Notes under the pieces: generated by a model
The model's database searches: none
What the model was told of the DNA's origin: nothing
Seen by the model: only the letters and a program-made list of their open reading frames with translations
Part shown: positions 1 through 6,169 of the stretch, in pieces
Numbering within the stretch: position 1 is the first letter of the stretch
Layout: every line of letters starts with the position of its first letter
Made by a program: the position numbers and the translations under genes
Source of the DNA: CAYOHY01 sp964403885
Lineage (GTDB): Bacteria; Actinomycetota; Coriobacteriia; Anaerosomatales; PHET01
Direction: 5' to 3'
NCBI GenBank assembly: GCA_964403885.1
Contig: CAYOHY010000072.1
Location: 1 to 8,118, forward strand
Length of the DNA: 8,118 nucleotides

Positions 1-252
1 CCGCACTCGCGCGTGCTCATCCACCAGCCGTGGGGCGGTACGCAGGGCCAGGTGACCGACATCGAGATCCAGGCCAAGGAGATGCTGCGCATGCGCGCAC
101 AGCTCGACGGCATCCTCGCGCACCACACCGGCCAGACCGTCGAGAAGATCCACCTCGACACCGAGCGTGACAACATCATGATGGCCGAGGAGGCCAAGGC
201 GTACGGACTCGTCGACGGCATCTTCGTCCAGCGCGGCGAGGAAGTGAGGTAG
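1..252 (+). CDS. clpP: ATP-dependent Clp protease proteolytic subunit, 3' part only
   Basis: This is the C-terminal 83 residues of ClpP, the serine peptidase that forms the two-ring degradation chamber of the cytoplasmic ClpXP/ClpCP proteases. The reading frame is open from the first base, so the start and the N-terminal part with the catalytic serine lie upstream of the window. The segment begins PHSRVLIHQP and contains GGTQGQ, DIEIQAKE, HTGQ and DTERDN, all hallmark ClpP blocks. The catalytic histidine is the codon at 22-24 (in LIHQP). The catalytic aspartate is most likely the codon at 157-159 (in LDTERD). AEEAKAYGLVD is the usual C-terminal block, followed by a short tail. The stop is three bases before clpX, and the clpX ribosome binding site lies inside the last clpP codons, so the two are surely co-transcribed and probably translationally linked. 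Whether a second clpP sits upstream, as in many actinobacteria, cannot be seen. Confidence 0.96.
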   Translation, partial: PHSRVLIHQPWGGTQGQVTDIEIQAKEMLRMRAQLDGILAHHTGQTVEKIHLDTERDNIMMAEEAKAYGLVDGIFVQRGEEVR

Positions 253-255
253 GGC

Positions 256-1521
256 ATGCCCTCCCGCACCCCCGAAGGTCCCGAGAGCCTCAAGTGCTCC
301 TTCTGCGGCAAGAGCCAGCGCCACGTGCGCAAGCTCATCGCAGGCCCGGGCGTCTACATCTGCGACGAGTGCATCGAGCTGTGTAACGACATCGTCGAAG
401 ACGAGCTCGCCGAAGACGCCGCCGAGCGCCCGCTGCTCGAGGACCTGCCCACGCCCATGGAGATCCATGAGGCGCTCAACAACTACGTCATCGGCCAGGA
501 CCGCGCGAAGAAGGTCTTGTCGGTGGCGGTCTACAACCACTATCGTCGCGTGACGCTCCCCGCGAGCGTGCACGACGACGAGGTCGAGCTCGCCAAGAGC
601 AACATCCTCATGCTGGGTCCCACGGGCTGCGGCAAGACGCTGCTCGCGCAGACGCTCGCGCGCGTGCTCAAGGTCCCGTTCGCCATCGCCGACGCCACGG
701 CGCTCACCGAGGCCGGCTACGTGGGCGAGGATGTCGAGAACATCTTGCTCAAGCTCATCACGGCGGCGGACTTCGACGTCAAGCGCGCCGAGGTCGGCAT
801 CATCTACATCGACGAGATCGACAAGGTGGCCCGCAAGGCCGAGAACCTCTCGATCACGCGCGACGTGTCGGGCGAGGGCGTGCAGCAGGCGCTCCTCAAG
901 ATCCTCGAGGGCACCGAGGCCGCGGTCCCGCCGCAGGGCGGACGCAAGCACCCGCAGCAGGAGCTCATCCGGATCGACACCACCAACATCCTGTTCATCC
1001 TGGGCGGCGCGTTCGTCGGGCTGGACAAGATCGTGGCCGACCGCATCGGCAAGAAGGGCCTCGGCTTCTCGGCGGACCTGGCCGATGTCGAGCGCGACAC
1101 GGAGAGCATGCTGCTCGCGCAGGTGCTCCCCGAGGACCTCAACCGGTTTGGCATGATCCCCGAGTTCGTCGGCCGTCTGCCGGTCGTCTCAAGCGTTGCC
1201 GAGCTCACCGAGGACGACCTGGTCCGCATCCTCACCGAGCCCAAGAACGCGCTCGTCAAGCAGTATGAGCGCCTGTTCCGCCTCGAAGAGGTCGAGCTCG
1301 AGTTCACCGAGGACGCGCTTCGCACCATCGCCAGCCAGGCCATCAAGCGTGGCACCGGCGCGCGCGGCCTGCGCTCGATCTGCGAGGGCATCTTGCTCGA
1401 CACCATGTACGAGCTGCCGAGCGACACCACGATCGAGAAGGTCGTCGTGACCGCCGAGGCCGTCGAAGGCCTCACCGGCCCGTCGGTCGTGCGGCGTGGC
1501 GAGGCTGCCGCCTCGGCGTAG
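256..1521 (+). CDS. clpX: ATP-dependent Clp protease ATP-binding subunit ClpX
   Basis: ClpX is the AAA+ unfoldase that recognises tagged or damaged proteins, unfolds them with ATP and threads them into ClpP. The 421 residues match the family's usual length, and all key elements are present. They are the N-terminal zinc-binding domain (C14, C17, C36, C39), Walker A GPTGCGKT (121-128), pore loop GYVG (154-157), Walker B with D186-E187 in IIYIDEID, the RKH pore loop (230-232), and the sensor-2 motif GTGARGLR (366-373) with R370. The ClpP-docking loop reads LGF (269-271) where many bacteria have IGF; I recall this variant from actinobacterial ClpX. The ATG start has a purine-rich GAGGTAGGG just upstream, within the end of clpP. 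Its position gives a short normal N-terminus before the zinc finger. The gene is downstream of clpP in the same operon and is followed by a strong hairpin terminator. Confidence 0.98.
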   Translation: MPSRTPEGPESLKCSFCGKSQRHVRKLIAGPGVYICDECIELCNDIVEDELAEDAAERPLLEDLPTPMEIHEALNNYVIGQDRAKKVLSVAVYNHYRRVTLPASVHDDEVELAKSNILMLGPTGCGKTLLAQTLARVLKVPFAIADATALTEAGYVGEDVENILLKLITAADFDVKRAEVGIIYIDEIDKVARKAENLSITRDVSGEGVQQALLKILEGTEAAVPPQGGRKHPQQELIRIDTTNILFILGGAFVGLDKIVADRIGKKGLGFSADLADVERDTESMLLAQVLPEDLNRFGMIPEFVGRLPVVSSVAELTEDDLVRILTEPKNALVKQYERLFRLEEVELEFTEDALRTIASQAIKRGTGARGLRSICEGILLDTMYELPSDTTIEKVVVTAEAVEGLTGPSVVRRGEAAASA

Positions 1522-1548
1522 TCGTCGCCAGGACATTCAGCACAGAGA

Positions 1549-1575
1549 AAGGGCCGCCCGATGTGGGCGGCCCTT
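1549..1575. terminator. bidirectional intrinsic terminator between clpX and the convergent small gene
   Basis: A perfect 11-bp GC-rich stem (AAGGGCCGCCC paired with GGGCGGCCCTT) closes a 5-base loop, GATGT. It starts 28 bases after the clpX stop and ends 34 bases beyond the stop of the minus-strand gene. Read on the minus strand, the stem is followed by TTTCTCTG, a fair U-rich tail. Read on the plus strand, the tail is TTCGTGTTG, which is weaker. Its position between two convergent genes and its A/T-flanked stem fit a shared terminator. Confidence 0.88.
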
Positions 1576-1609
1576 CGTGTTGCCGTGAGCGTTGAGAGCG
1601 GGGGACGGG

Positions 1610-1822
1610 CTAGCCGATCACAGCCGTCGCGCGCTCCGCGTCGTTGGGGTAGAGGTCGGTGGGCACCTTGTCGCGTCCCAGCGCCTCGAAGACGCGGTAC
1701 CTGGCGCAGCTGCTGTTGTCGATGCGGCAGTAGCGATTCTTGTACATGTCGGCCATTGCGGGCATGTCCGCCATCTTGTCGTTGAAGAAGATGCAGGTCT
1801 CGATCAGTGCACAGTCGGCCAT
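1610..1822 (-). CDS. small four-cysteine protein of unknown function (70 aa)
   Basis: This 70-residue soluble protein begins MADCALIETC and has no signal peptide or membrane segment. It has four cysteines (C4, C10, C32, C39), an aromatic FFNDKM stretch, a YC(x6)CARY core (31-42) and a C-terminal ALGRDKVPTDLYPND block (47-61). I recall similar short proteins, and similar domains attached to signalling proteins, in anaerobic bacteria, with the same C...C...YC...CARY...LG...VP..L.PN pattern. I know no established function. The cysteine layout could bind zinc or an Fe-S cluster, but this is inference. Support for coding comes from strong G/C bias at codon third positions on the minus strand, and from its placement convergent to clpX with a shared terminator. 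The ATG is preceded by a GGGGG run 11 bases upstream, a weak and rather distant ribosome binding site. No partner gene lies next to it, so it is probably monocistronic. Confidence 0.82.
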   Translation of the reverse strand: MADCALIETCIFFNDKMADMPAMADMYKNRYCRIDNSSCARYRVFEALGRDKVPTDLYPNDAERATAVIG

Positions 1823-1883
1823 CGAAGAACTAACCCCCGTTGTCTGGGTCCCGCCTTGGGACGCGTGCTCGAACGGGTAGACG

Positions 1884-1889
1884 ATAATA
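1884..1889 (-). promoter_or_regulatory. possible -10 element for the four-cysteine gene
   Basis: On the minus strand this reads TATTAT, five of six matches to TATAAT, in a locally AT-rich patch of an otherwise GC-rich spacer. It lies about 62 bases upstream of the ATG at 1822. No convincing -35 hexamer is found at the expected distance; the best-placed hexamer is AGTTTG with a 17-base spacer. The plus strand of the same patch also contains GATAAT, so the direction is uncertain. Confidence 0.33.
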
Positions 1890-1944
1890 TGCGTTTAGCC
1901 GACCCGCAAACTCGGGGCGACAAACGGGTGACAGGTCATGATGA

Positions 1945-1959
1945 GCGGTAGACTGCCGC
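1945..1959. repeat. 15-bp near-palindrome upstream of valS
   Basis: The sequence GCGGTAGACTGCCGC is an odd-centred palindrome (7-1-7) with only one non-Watson-Crick pair (T opposite G) outside the centre. The 1-base centre makes it unsuitable as an RNA hairpin, so a protein-binding DNA site is the more natural reading. It lies about 50 bases upstream of the proposed valS -10 element and about 120 bases upstream of the small minus-strand gene. It could therefore serve either promoter, or be chance in GC-rich DNA. Confidence 0.35.
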
Positions 1960-1968
1960 CCGCGACCA

Positions 1969-2003
1969 GCGAGCGCGTCGAGTGTCGTCGTGCGGGCGCT
2001 CGC
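1969..2003. repeat. 8-bp inverted repeat immediately upstream of the valS promoter
   Basis: The arms GCGAGCGC (1969-1976) and GCGCTCGC (1996-2003) are perfectly complementary and separated by 19 bases. CCA just outside the left arm (1966-1968) can also pair with TGG at 2007-2009, leaving a 3-base bulge on the right side. The repeat covers the region where the -35 contact of the valS promoter would fall and ends 6 bases before the -10 hexamer. A regulator bound here would affect initiation. No protein is known to bind it. Confidence 0.4.
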
Positions 2004-2006
2004 GAC

Positions 2007-2015
2007 TGGTAGAAT
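2007..2015 (+). promoter_or_regulatory. extended -10 promoter element for valS
   Basis: TGGTAGAAT fits the extended -10 consensus TGnTAnnnT. No good -35 hexamer is visible 16-18 bases upstream, which is typical when an extended -10 is used. Initiation about 7 bases downstream would give a leader of only some 40 bases before the GTG start. That is too short for a T-box or other large riboswitch. The same element, followed by the same C, occurs upstream of the zinc-ribbon gene (6113-6121). Confidence 0.6.
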
Positions 2016-2064
2016 CGTGGGCACTTCGCACCCATGGTTCTTGCGCGCGTGAAAGGAACAGCCT

Positions 2065-4716
2065 GTGAGCGACATGCCCAGCGCCTACGACCCCAAAGCG
2101 GTCGAGCGTCCGATCTTCGAGTCCTGGATGGACGGCGGCTACTTTGGCCAGGAGATCGTCGAGGGTGTACGCCCGTACTCGGTGGTCATTCCGCCGCCCA
2201 ACGTCACCGGCTCGCTCCACATGGGTCACGCGCTCAACAACACCATCCAAGACGTCGTGGTCCGTCGCCAGCGCATGACCGGCCGGCCCACCCGCTGGAT
2301 CGTGGGCACCGACCACGCCGGCATCGCCACGCAGAACAAGGTGGAGCAGAAGATCGCCAAAGAGGGCAAGAGCCGTCACGACCTGGGACGCGAGGCGTTC
2401 ATCGAGGCGTGCTGGGAGTGGCGCCACGAGTACGGCGGAACCATCATCAGCCAGCTCAAGGCGATGGGGTGCTCGTGCGACTACTCGGATGAGTGGTTCA
2501 CCATGGACCCCAGCTACCAGGTCGCCGTTCGCAAGGTCTTCGTGGACTGGTTCGAGAAGGGCCTCATCTACCGAGGCAAGCGCATCATCAACTGGTGCCC
2601 GCGCTGCTCCACCGCGCTGTCAGACATCGAGGTCGAGCACGAGGACGTCGATTCGCACCTGTGGCATCTGCGCTACCCGCTCAAGACCCCGGTGGGCGGC
2701 ATCGATCACGTGGTCGTGGCCACCACGCGCCCGGAGACGATGCTCGGCGACACCTGCATCGCGGTTCATCCGGACGACGAGCGCTACAAGGACATCATCG
2801 GCGCGACGGTGGTCCTGCCGCTCGTGGGCCGAGAGATCCCCATCGTCGCCGACGACTACGTGGACCCGTCCTTCGGGTCCGGCGCGGTCAAGGTGACCCC
2901 GGCGCACGACCCCAACGACTTCGAGATCGGCGAGCGCCACGACTGCGCCAAGCTCAACATCATGAACGCCGACGCCACCATCTCTGAAGAGGGTGGCGCG
3001 TACGCGGGTCTCGACCGCTACGAGGCGCGCAAGCGAGTCATCGCCGACCTCGACGCGGCCGGCCTGCTCGTCAAGACCGACGACCACGTGCACTCGGTGG
3101 GGCACTGCTACCGGTGCCACACCGTCATCGAGCCGTGGCTGTCCGACCAGTGGTTCGTCGACATGAAGCCGCTCGCCGCGCCGGCAATCGAGGCCGTCCG
3201 TGATGGCAGCGTGACGTTCCACCCCAAGCGCTGGGAGAACGTGTACTTCCACTGGATGGAGAACATCCGCGACTGGTGCATCTCGCGCCAGCTGTGGTGG
3301 GGGCACCGTATCCCGGTCTTCTACTGCGATGCCTGCGGCCACATGACCGCGAGCATGGACGACCTCACCGAGTGCCCCGCGTGCCACTCGACCGCCGTGC
3401 GCCAGGACGAGGACGTGCTCGACACCTGGTTCTCCTCGCAGCTGTGGCCGTTCGCGACCTTCGGCTGGCCCGAGGCTGACCCGCGCGTCGACTACTTCTA
3501 TCCCACGAGCGTGCTCTCCACCGCCCGCGACATCCTCTTCCTGTGGGTCGCGCGCATGGTCATGAGCGGCATGTACTTCGTCGACGGCAAGATCCCGTTC
3601 GACGACGTGATCATCCATCCCACCGTCTTCAACGCCGAGGGCAAGCGCATGAGCAAGTCGCTCGGCACCGGCGTGGACCCGCTCGACCTCATGGAGCACT
3701 ACGGCGCCGACGGCATGCGCTTCGGCCTCATGCTGCAGGTCACGGGCGCTCAGGACCTGAAGTTCAGCGAGGAGAAGCTCGTCTCGAGCCGCAACTTCGC
3801 CAACAAGATCTGGAACGCGAGCCGCTTCGTCCTCATGAACATGGACGGCTACGAGCCCGGCGAGCCGGTCGCTGCCACGGTCGCCGACAAGTGGATCCTG
3901 TCGCGCCTGGCGGACCTGTCCGCGCGCGTCGACGAGGGCCTCGACACCTACGAGTTCGGCGAGGTCAGCCGCGCCCTGTACGACTTCTTCTGGAACGAGT
4001 TCTGCGACTGGTACATCGAGCTCGCCAAGGGTCGCCTGCAGGCAGGTGGGGAGCAGCGCGCCACCGTTCAGCGCATCCTCGTCTTCGTGCTCGATCAGGC
4101 GCTCAGGCTGCTGCACCCCATGATGCCCTTCGTCACCGAGGCCATCTGGCGCAACCTGCCGCTCGCCGACGCGGACCGTGCCGCCTCGCTCATGATCGCC
4201 GCGTGGCCGGACTCCTCGGCGCTGTCGCGCTTCGCCGATGAGGGCGCCGAGCGCTCCATCGCGCTCGTGCAGGAGGTCATCGTCGCCATCCGTGCGACGC
4301 GTGCCCGCTACAAGCTCCCGCCGCGCCAGGCGCTCGACGTCGTGGTCAAGGCCCCGCAGGCCGAGAAGATGCTGCTCGAGGGCGAGGCCGACCTCGTGCG
4401 CTCGCTCGCGGGTGTGGGCACCCTCACCGTCGACTCGGACGCCGAGAAGCCCGCGCACGCCGCCACCGCGGTCGCCGCGAACCTCGAGGTCTACATCCCG
4501 CTCGAGGGGCTCGTCGACTTCGAGGCCGAGGCCGAGCGCCTCGCCAAGGAGCGCGACAAGCTCGCCGGCGAGCTGGGCAAGCTGCAAAAGAAGCTCTCCA
4601 ACGAAGGGTTCCTCGCCAAGGCGGCACCGGAGATCGTCGAGAAGGATCGGGCCAAGGCCGCCGAGCTCGCGGAGGCGCTTGCCATCGTCGAGGCGCAGCT
4701 CGCCGAGCTGGCGTAG
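2065..4716 (+). CDS. valS: valine--tRNA ligase (ValRS), class I
   Basis: ValRS charges tRNA-Val with valine in the cytoplasm and hydrolyses mischarged threonine. The 883 residues are the normal length. The class I signatures are HMGH (52-55, in PPPNVTGSLHMGH) and RMSKS (528-532), where arginine replaces the first lysine of KMSKS, a conservative change. The CP1 editing domain shows TTRPET (220-225) and AHDPNDF with D282. Cysteine pairs occur at C178/C181, C348/C351 and C421/C424 with C437/C440; the last four form a zinc ribbon. The DTWFSS block, the anticodon-binding domain and a C-terminal coiled-coil arm (about 818-883, rich in Glu, Lys and Leu) complete the protein. The GTG start is favoured because AAAGGA lies seven bases upstream; the ATG at 2074 would be too far from it. 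It is the first gene of a likely valS-folC operon. Confidence 0.98.
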   Translation: MSDMPSAYDPKAVERPIFESWMDGGYFGQEIVEGVRPYSVVIPPPNVTGSLHMGHALNNTIQDVVVRRQRMTGRPTRWIVGTDHAGIATQNKVEQKIAKEGKSRHDLGREAFIEACWEWRHEYGGTIISQLKAMGCSCDYSDEWFTMDPSYQVAVRKVFVDWFEKGLIYRGKRIINWCPRCSTALSDIEVEHEDVDSHLWHLRYPLKTPVGGIDHVVVATTRPETMLGDTCIAVHPDDERYKDIIGATVVLPLVGREIPIVADDYVDPSFGSGAVKVTPAHDPNDFEIGERHDCAKLNIMNADATISEEGGAYAGLDRYEARKRVIADLDAAGLLVKTDDHVHSVGHCYRCHTVIEPWLSDQWFVDMKPLAAPAIEAVRDGSVTFHPKRWENVYFHWMENIRDWCISRQLWWGHRIPVFYCDACGHMTASMDDLTECPACHSTAVRQDEDVLDTWFSSQLWPFATFGWPEADPRVDYFYPTSVLSTARDILFLWVARMVMSGMYFVDGKIPFDDVIIHPTVFNAEGKRMSKSLGTGVDPLDLMEHYGADGMRFGLMLQVTGAQDLKFSEEKLVSSRNFANKIWNASRFVLMNMDGYEPGEPVAATVADKWILSRLADLSARVDEGLDTYEFGEVSRALYDFFWNEFCDWYIELAKGRLQAGGEQRATVQRILVFVLDQALRLLHPMMPFVTEAIWRNLPLADADRAASLMIAAWPDSSALSRFADEGAERSIALVQEVIVAIRATRARYKLPPRQALDVVVKAPQAEKMLLEGEADLVRSLAGVGTLTVDSDAEKPAHAATAVAANLEVYIPLEGLVDFEAEAERLAKERDKLAGELGKLQKKLSNEGFLAKAAPEIVEKDRAKAAELAEALAIVEAQLAELA

Positions 4717-4728
4717 GGACGCGGCTCG

Positions 4729-6087
4729 GTGACGCTCGGCTACGACGAGGCGCTCGCGGCCCTCAAGGGCGCGCTTGCGTTTGGGATCAACCCGTCGCTT
4801 GACGGCATCGAGGCGCTCGCGACCGCGATGGGGCGTCCCCAGGACGCCTTCATGGCGGTGCAGGTCACCGGCACCAACGGAAAGACGTCGACGGCTCGGT
4901 TCACGGCAGCGCTCCTGCGCGCCGAGGGCCGGGCCGTCGGTCTGTATACGAGTCCCGAGCTCGAACGCTACCCGGAGCGCATGGAGGTCGACGGCGCTGT
5001 GGTGAGCGACGCCGAGTTCGCCCGTGCGGTGGGCGAGGCGCTCGAGGCGGCGGAGTCGCTGCGTCCGGGCGCCCAAGGCACTGCCCAGGGGTTCACCGAG
5101 TTCGAGCTCACCACGGCGGCCGCTCTGTGGCTGTTCAGGCAGCGGGGCGTGGACGTCGCGGTGCTCGAGGTGGGTCTCGGTGGGCGCTGGGACGCCACGA
5201 GCGTGGCGTCACCCGCGGTCGCCGTCATCACCGGCGTGGCACTCGACCACACGGCGATCCTTGGCGACACGCTCGAAGCCATCGCCGCCGAGAAAGCCGC
5301 GATCATCAGACCCGCGAGCGCGCCGATCCTCGGCCCGGGCACCGCGGGGCTCGAGTCAGTGTTCCTCGAGCGCGCAGAGGCCGTCGACACGCACGCGCGG
5401 GCCGTACGGGCCCCAGGCGAGGCCTCGCCGGTGACAGACGAGCTCACAGTGCGGTTCGAGGTCGCCGCGCATGCCCACGAGCCGGGCGGCGTGAGCGTGG
5501 TGGACGTGGCCGGCGTGCACGGCGACTACCCCGGGCTCACCGTGCGGGCGCCGGGCTACCAGGCTGCCAACGTCGCCACAGCCGTCGCCGCGGCCGAAGC
5601 GGCGCTGGGCCGCTCCCTCGACGCGGCGCGGGCCCGAAGCGCGCTCTCAAGCGTGCGGGTCCCCGGACGCTTCGAGCTCGTGGCCGGCCAGCCGCCCACC
5701 ATCGTCGACGGCTCGCACAACCCCCAGGCGGCCGCCGTGCTGGCCCGCGCGATCGCCGATGCGTGGCCCGACCCGTCCCGCCGCCCGCTGGTGGTTCTCG
5801 GCGTCTATGCGGACAAGGACGCCGGGGGGATCGTCGCCGCGCTCGCGCCGGTCGTGTCGGGCTTCATCGTCTCCGCCCCGGCTGCCCAGCGCGCGCGCGA
5901 CGCGGCGTCGCTGGCTCAGGTGGTCGAGCGCGTCACGGGGGTGCGGCCGCTCGTGATCGAGCCGCTCGCTGACGCTGTGTCGCACGCTCGCGAGACCTCG
6001 CCTGACGGTGTGGTCATCACCGGGTCGCTGTCCACGGCGGGCGAGGTGCGCTCGCTGCTGCGCGACGCTTCGGCAACACGCTCGTGA
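4729..6087 (+). CDS. folC: bifunctional folylpolyglutamate synthase / dihydrofolate synthase
   Basis: FolC belongs to the Mur-ligase-like ATP-dependent ligases. It adds glutamate to dihydropteroate and to reduced folates, making dihydrofolate and retaining folates in the cell. The 452 residues fit the family. The motifs are the P-loop GTNGKTST (48-55, in VQVTGTNGKTST), the TSPELERYPERM loop (the TSP..ERI region of the family), and the second signature LEVGLGGRWDATSV. LDHT follows, then AAEKAAII with K189, the position of the usually carbamylated lysine. The C-terminal domain begins near the DGSHNP motif (327-332). The start is GTG, with AGGGA nine bases upstream overlapping the valS stop. The 12-base gap to valS indicates co-transcription, and a valS-folC pair is also common in other Gram-positives. 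Whether both activities are present cannot be decided from sequence; a separate FolC or folP elsewhere would matter. Confidence 0.95.
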   Translation: MTLGYDEALAALKGALAFGINPSLDGIEALATAMGRPQDAFMAVQVTGTNGKTSTARFTAALLRAEGRAVGLYTSPELERYPERMEVDGAVVSDAEFARAVGEALEAAESLRPGAQGTAQGFTEFELTTAAALWLFRQRGVDVAVLEVGLGGRWDATSVASPAVAVITGVALDHTAILGDTLEAIAAEKAAIIRPASAPILGPGTAGLESVFLERAEAVDTHARAVRAPGEASPVTDELTVRFEVAAHAHEPGGVSVVDVAGVHGDYPGLTVRAPGYQAANVATAVAAAEAALGRSLDAARARSALSSVRVPGRFELVAGQPPTIVDGSHNPQAAAVLARAIADAWPDPSRRPLVVLGVYADKDAGGIVAALAPVVSGFIVSAPAAQRARDAASLAQVVERVTGVRPLVIEPLADAVSHARETSPDGVVITGSLSTAGEVRSLLRDASATRS

Positions 6088-6131
6088 CCAGCACTTCTCG
6101 GTGTCTCGGTTCTGCTAGAATCCCGAAGCGT
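6065..6131. repeat. 9-bp inverted repeat flanking the zinc-ribbon gene promoter
   Basis: ACGCTTCGG (6065-6073, within the last codons of folC) is perfectly complementary to CCGAAGCGT (6123-6131), with 49 bases between. The right arm starts two bases after the -10 hexamer and covers the expected start point; the left arm lies in folC. In a folC read-through transcript the arms could pair. In DNA they could be paired sites around the promoter. Chance cannot be excluded in such GC-rich sequence. Confidence 0.35.
6113..6121 (+). promoter_or_regulatory. extended -10 promoter element for the zinc-ribbon gene
   Basis: TGCTAGAAT matches the extended -10 consensus TGnTAnnnT and is nearly identical to the element before valS. 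It lies 26 bases after the folC stop and about 49 bases before the start codon. No clear -35 hexamer is present. It suggests that the zinc-ribbon gene, and perhaps thrS behind it, is not simply the tail of the valS-folC operon. Confidence 0.58.
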
Positions 6132-6137
6132 ATCTCG

Positions 6138-6161
6138 CCACGCGAGCGCGTGGTTTCCACG
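6138..6161 (+). promoter_or_regulatory. two mutually exclusive small hairpins before the ribosome binding site
   Basis: CCACGC (6138-6143) pairs with GCGTGG (6148-6153) across a 4-base loop. CGTGG (6149-6153) can instead pair with CCACG (6157-6161) across a TTT loop. The shared segment means only one can form at a time. The second would end directly beside the AAGGGGAG ribosome binding site (6162-6169). Both would be in the 5' leader if transcription starts near 6128. A regulatory role is speculative. Confidence 0.3.
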
Positions 6162-6169
6162 AAGGGGAG

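Noticed and set aside
804..1475. Minus-strand open frame of 223 codons opposite clpX
   Set aside because: The product is Ser/Arg/Thr-rich with no domain, and the opposite strand encodes full ClpX with every catalytic motif.
1592..1951. Plus-strand open frame overlapping the four-cysteine gene (119 codons)
   Set aside because: The minus strand has the consistent codon bias and a recognisable protein pattern. This frame runs over the intergenic promoter region and shows no motif.
1830..2064. T-box or other large riboswitch ahead of valS
   Set aside because: The conserved T-box sequence AGGGTGGNACCGCG is absent, and the extended -10 leaves a leader of only about 40 bases.
3643..3660. Degenerate KMSKS motif in ValS (RMSKS) as a sign of an inactive enzyme
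   Set aside because: Arg for the first Lys is a conservative change, and the second Lys, MSKS, HMGH and the zinc cysteines are all intact. The enzyme looks fully functional.
4729..4731. GTG start of folC as a misassigned start
   Set aside because: AGGGA is correctly spaced upstream, and the N-terminus up to the P-loop has the usual length, so the GTG is credible.
2620..5076. Very long open frame on the minus strand across valS and the start of folC (818 codons)
   Set aside because: It lies opposite two unmistakable genes and spans their boundary. Its product is a low-complexity Arg/Glu/His/Val/Leu-rich sequence, as expected from the complement of GC-rich codons, and contains no recognisable domain.
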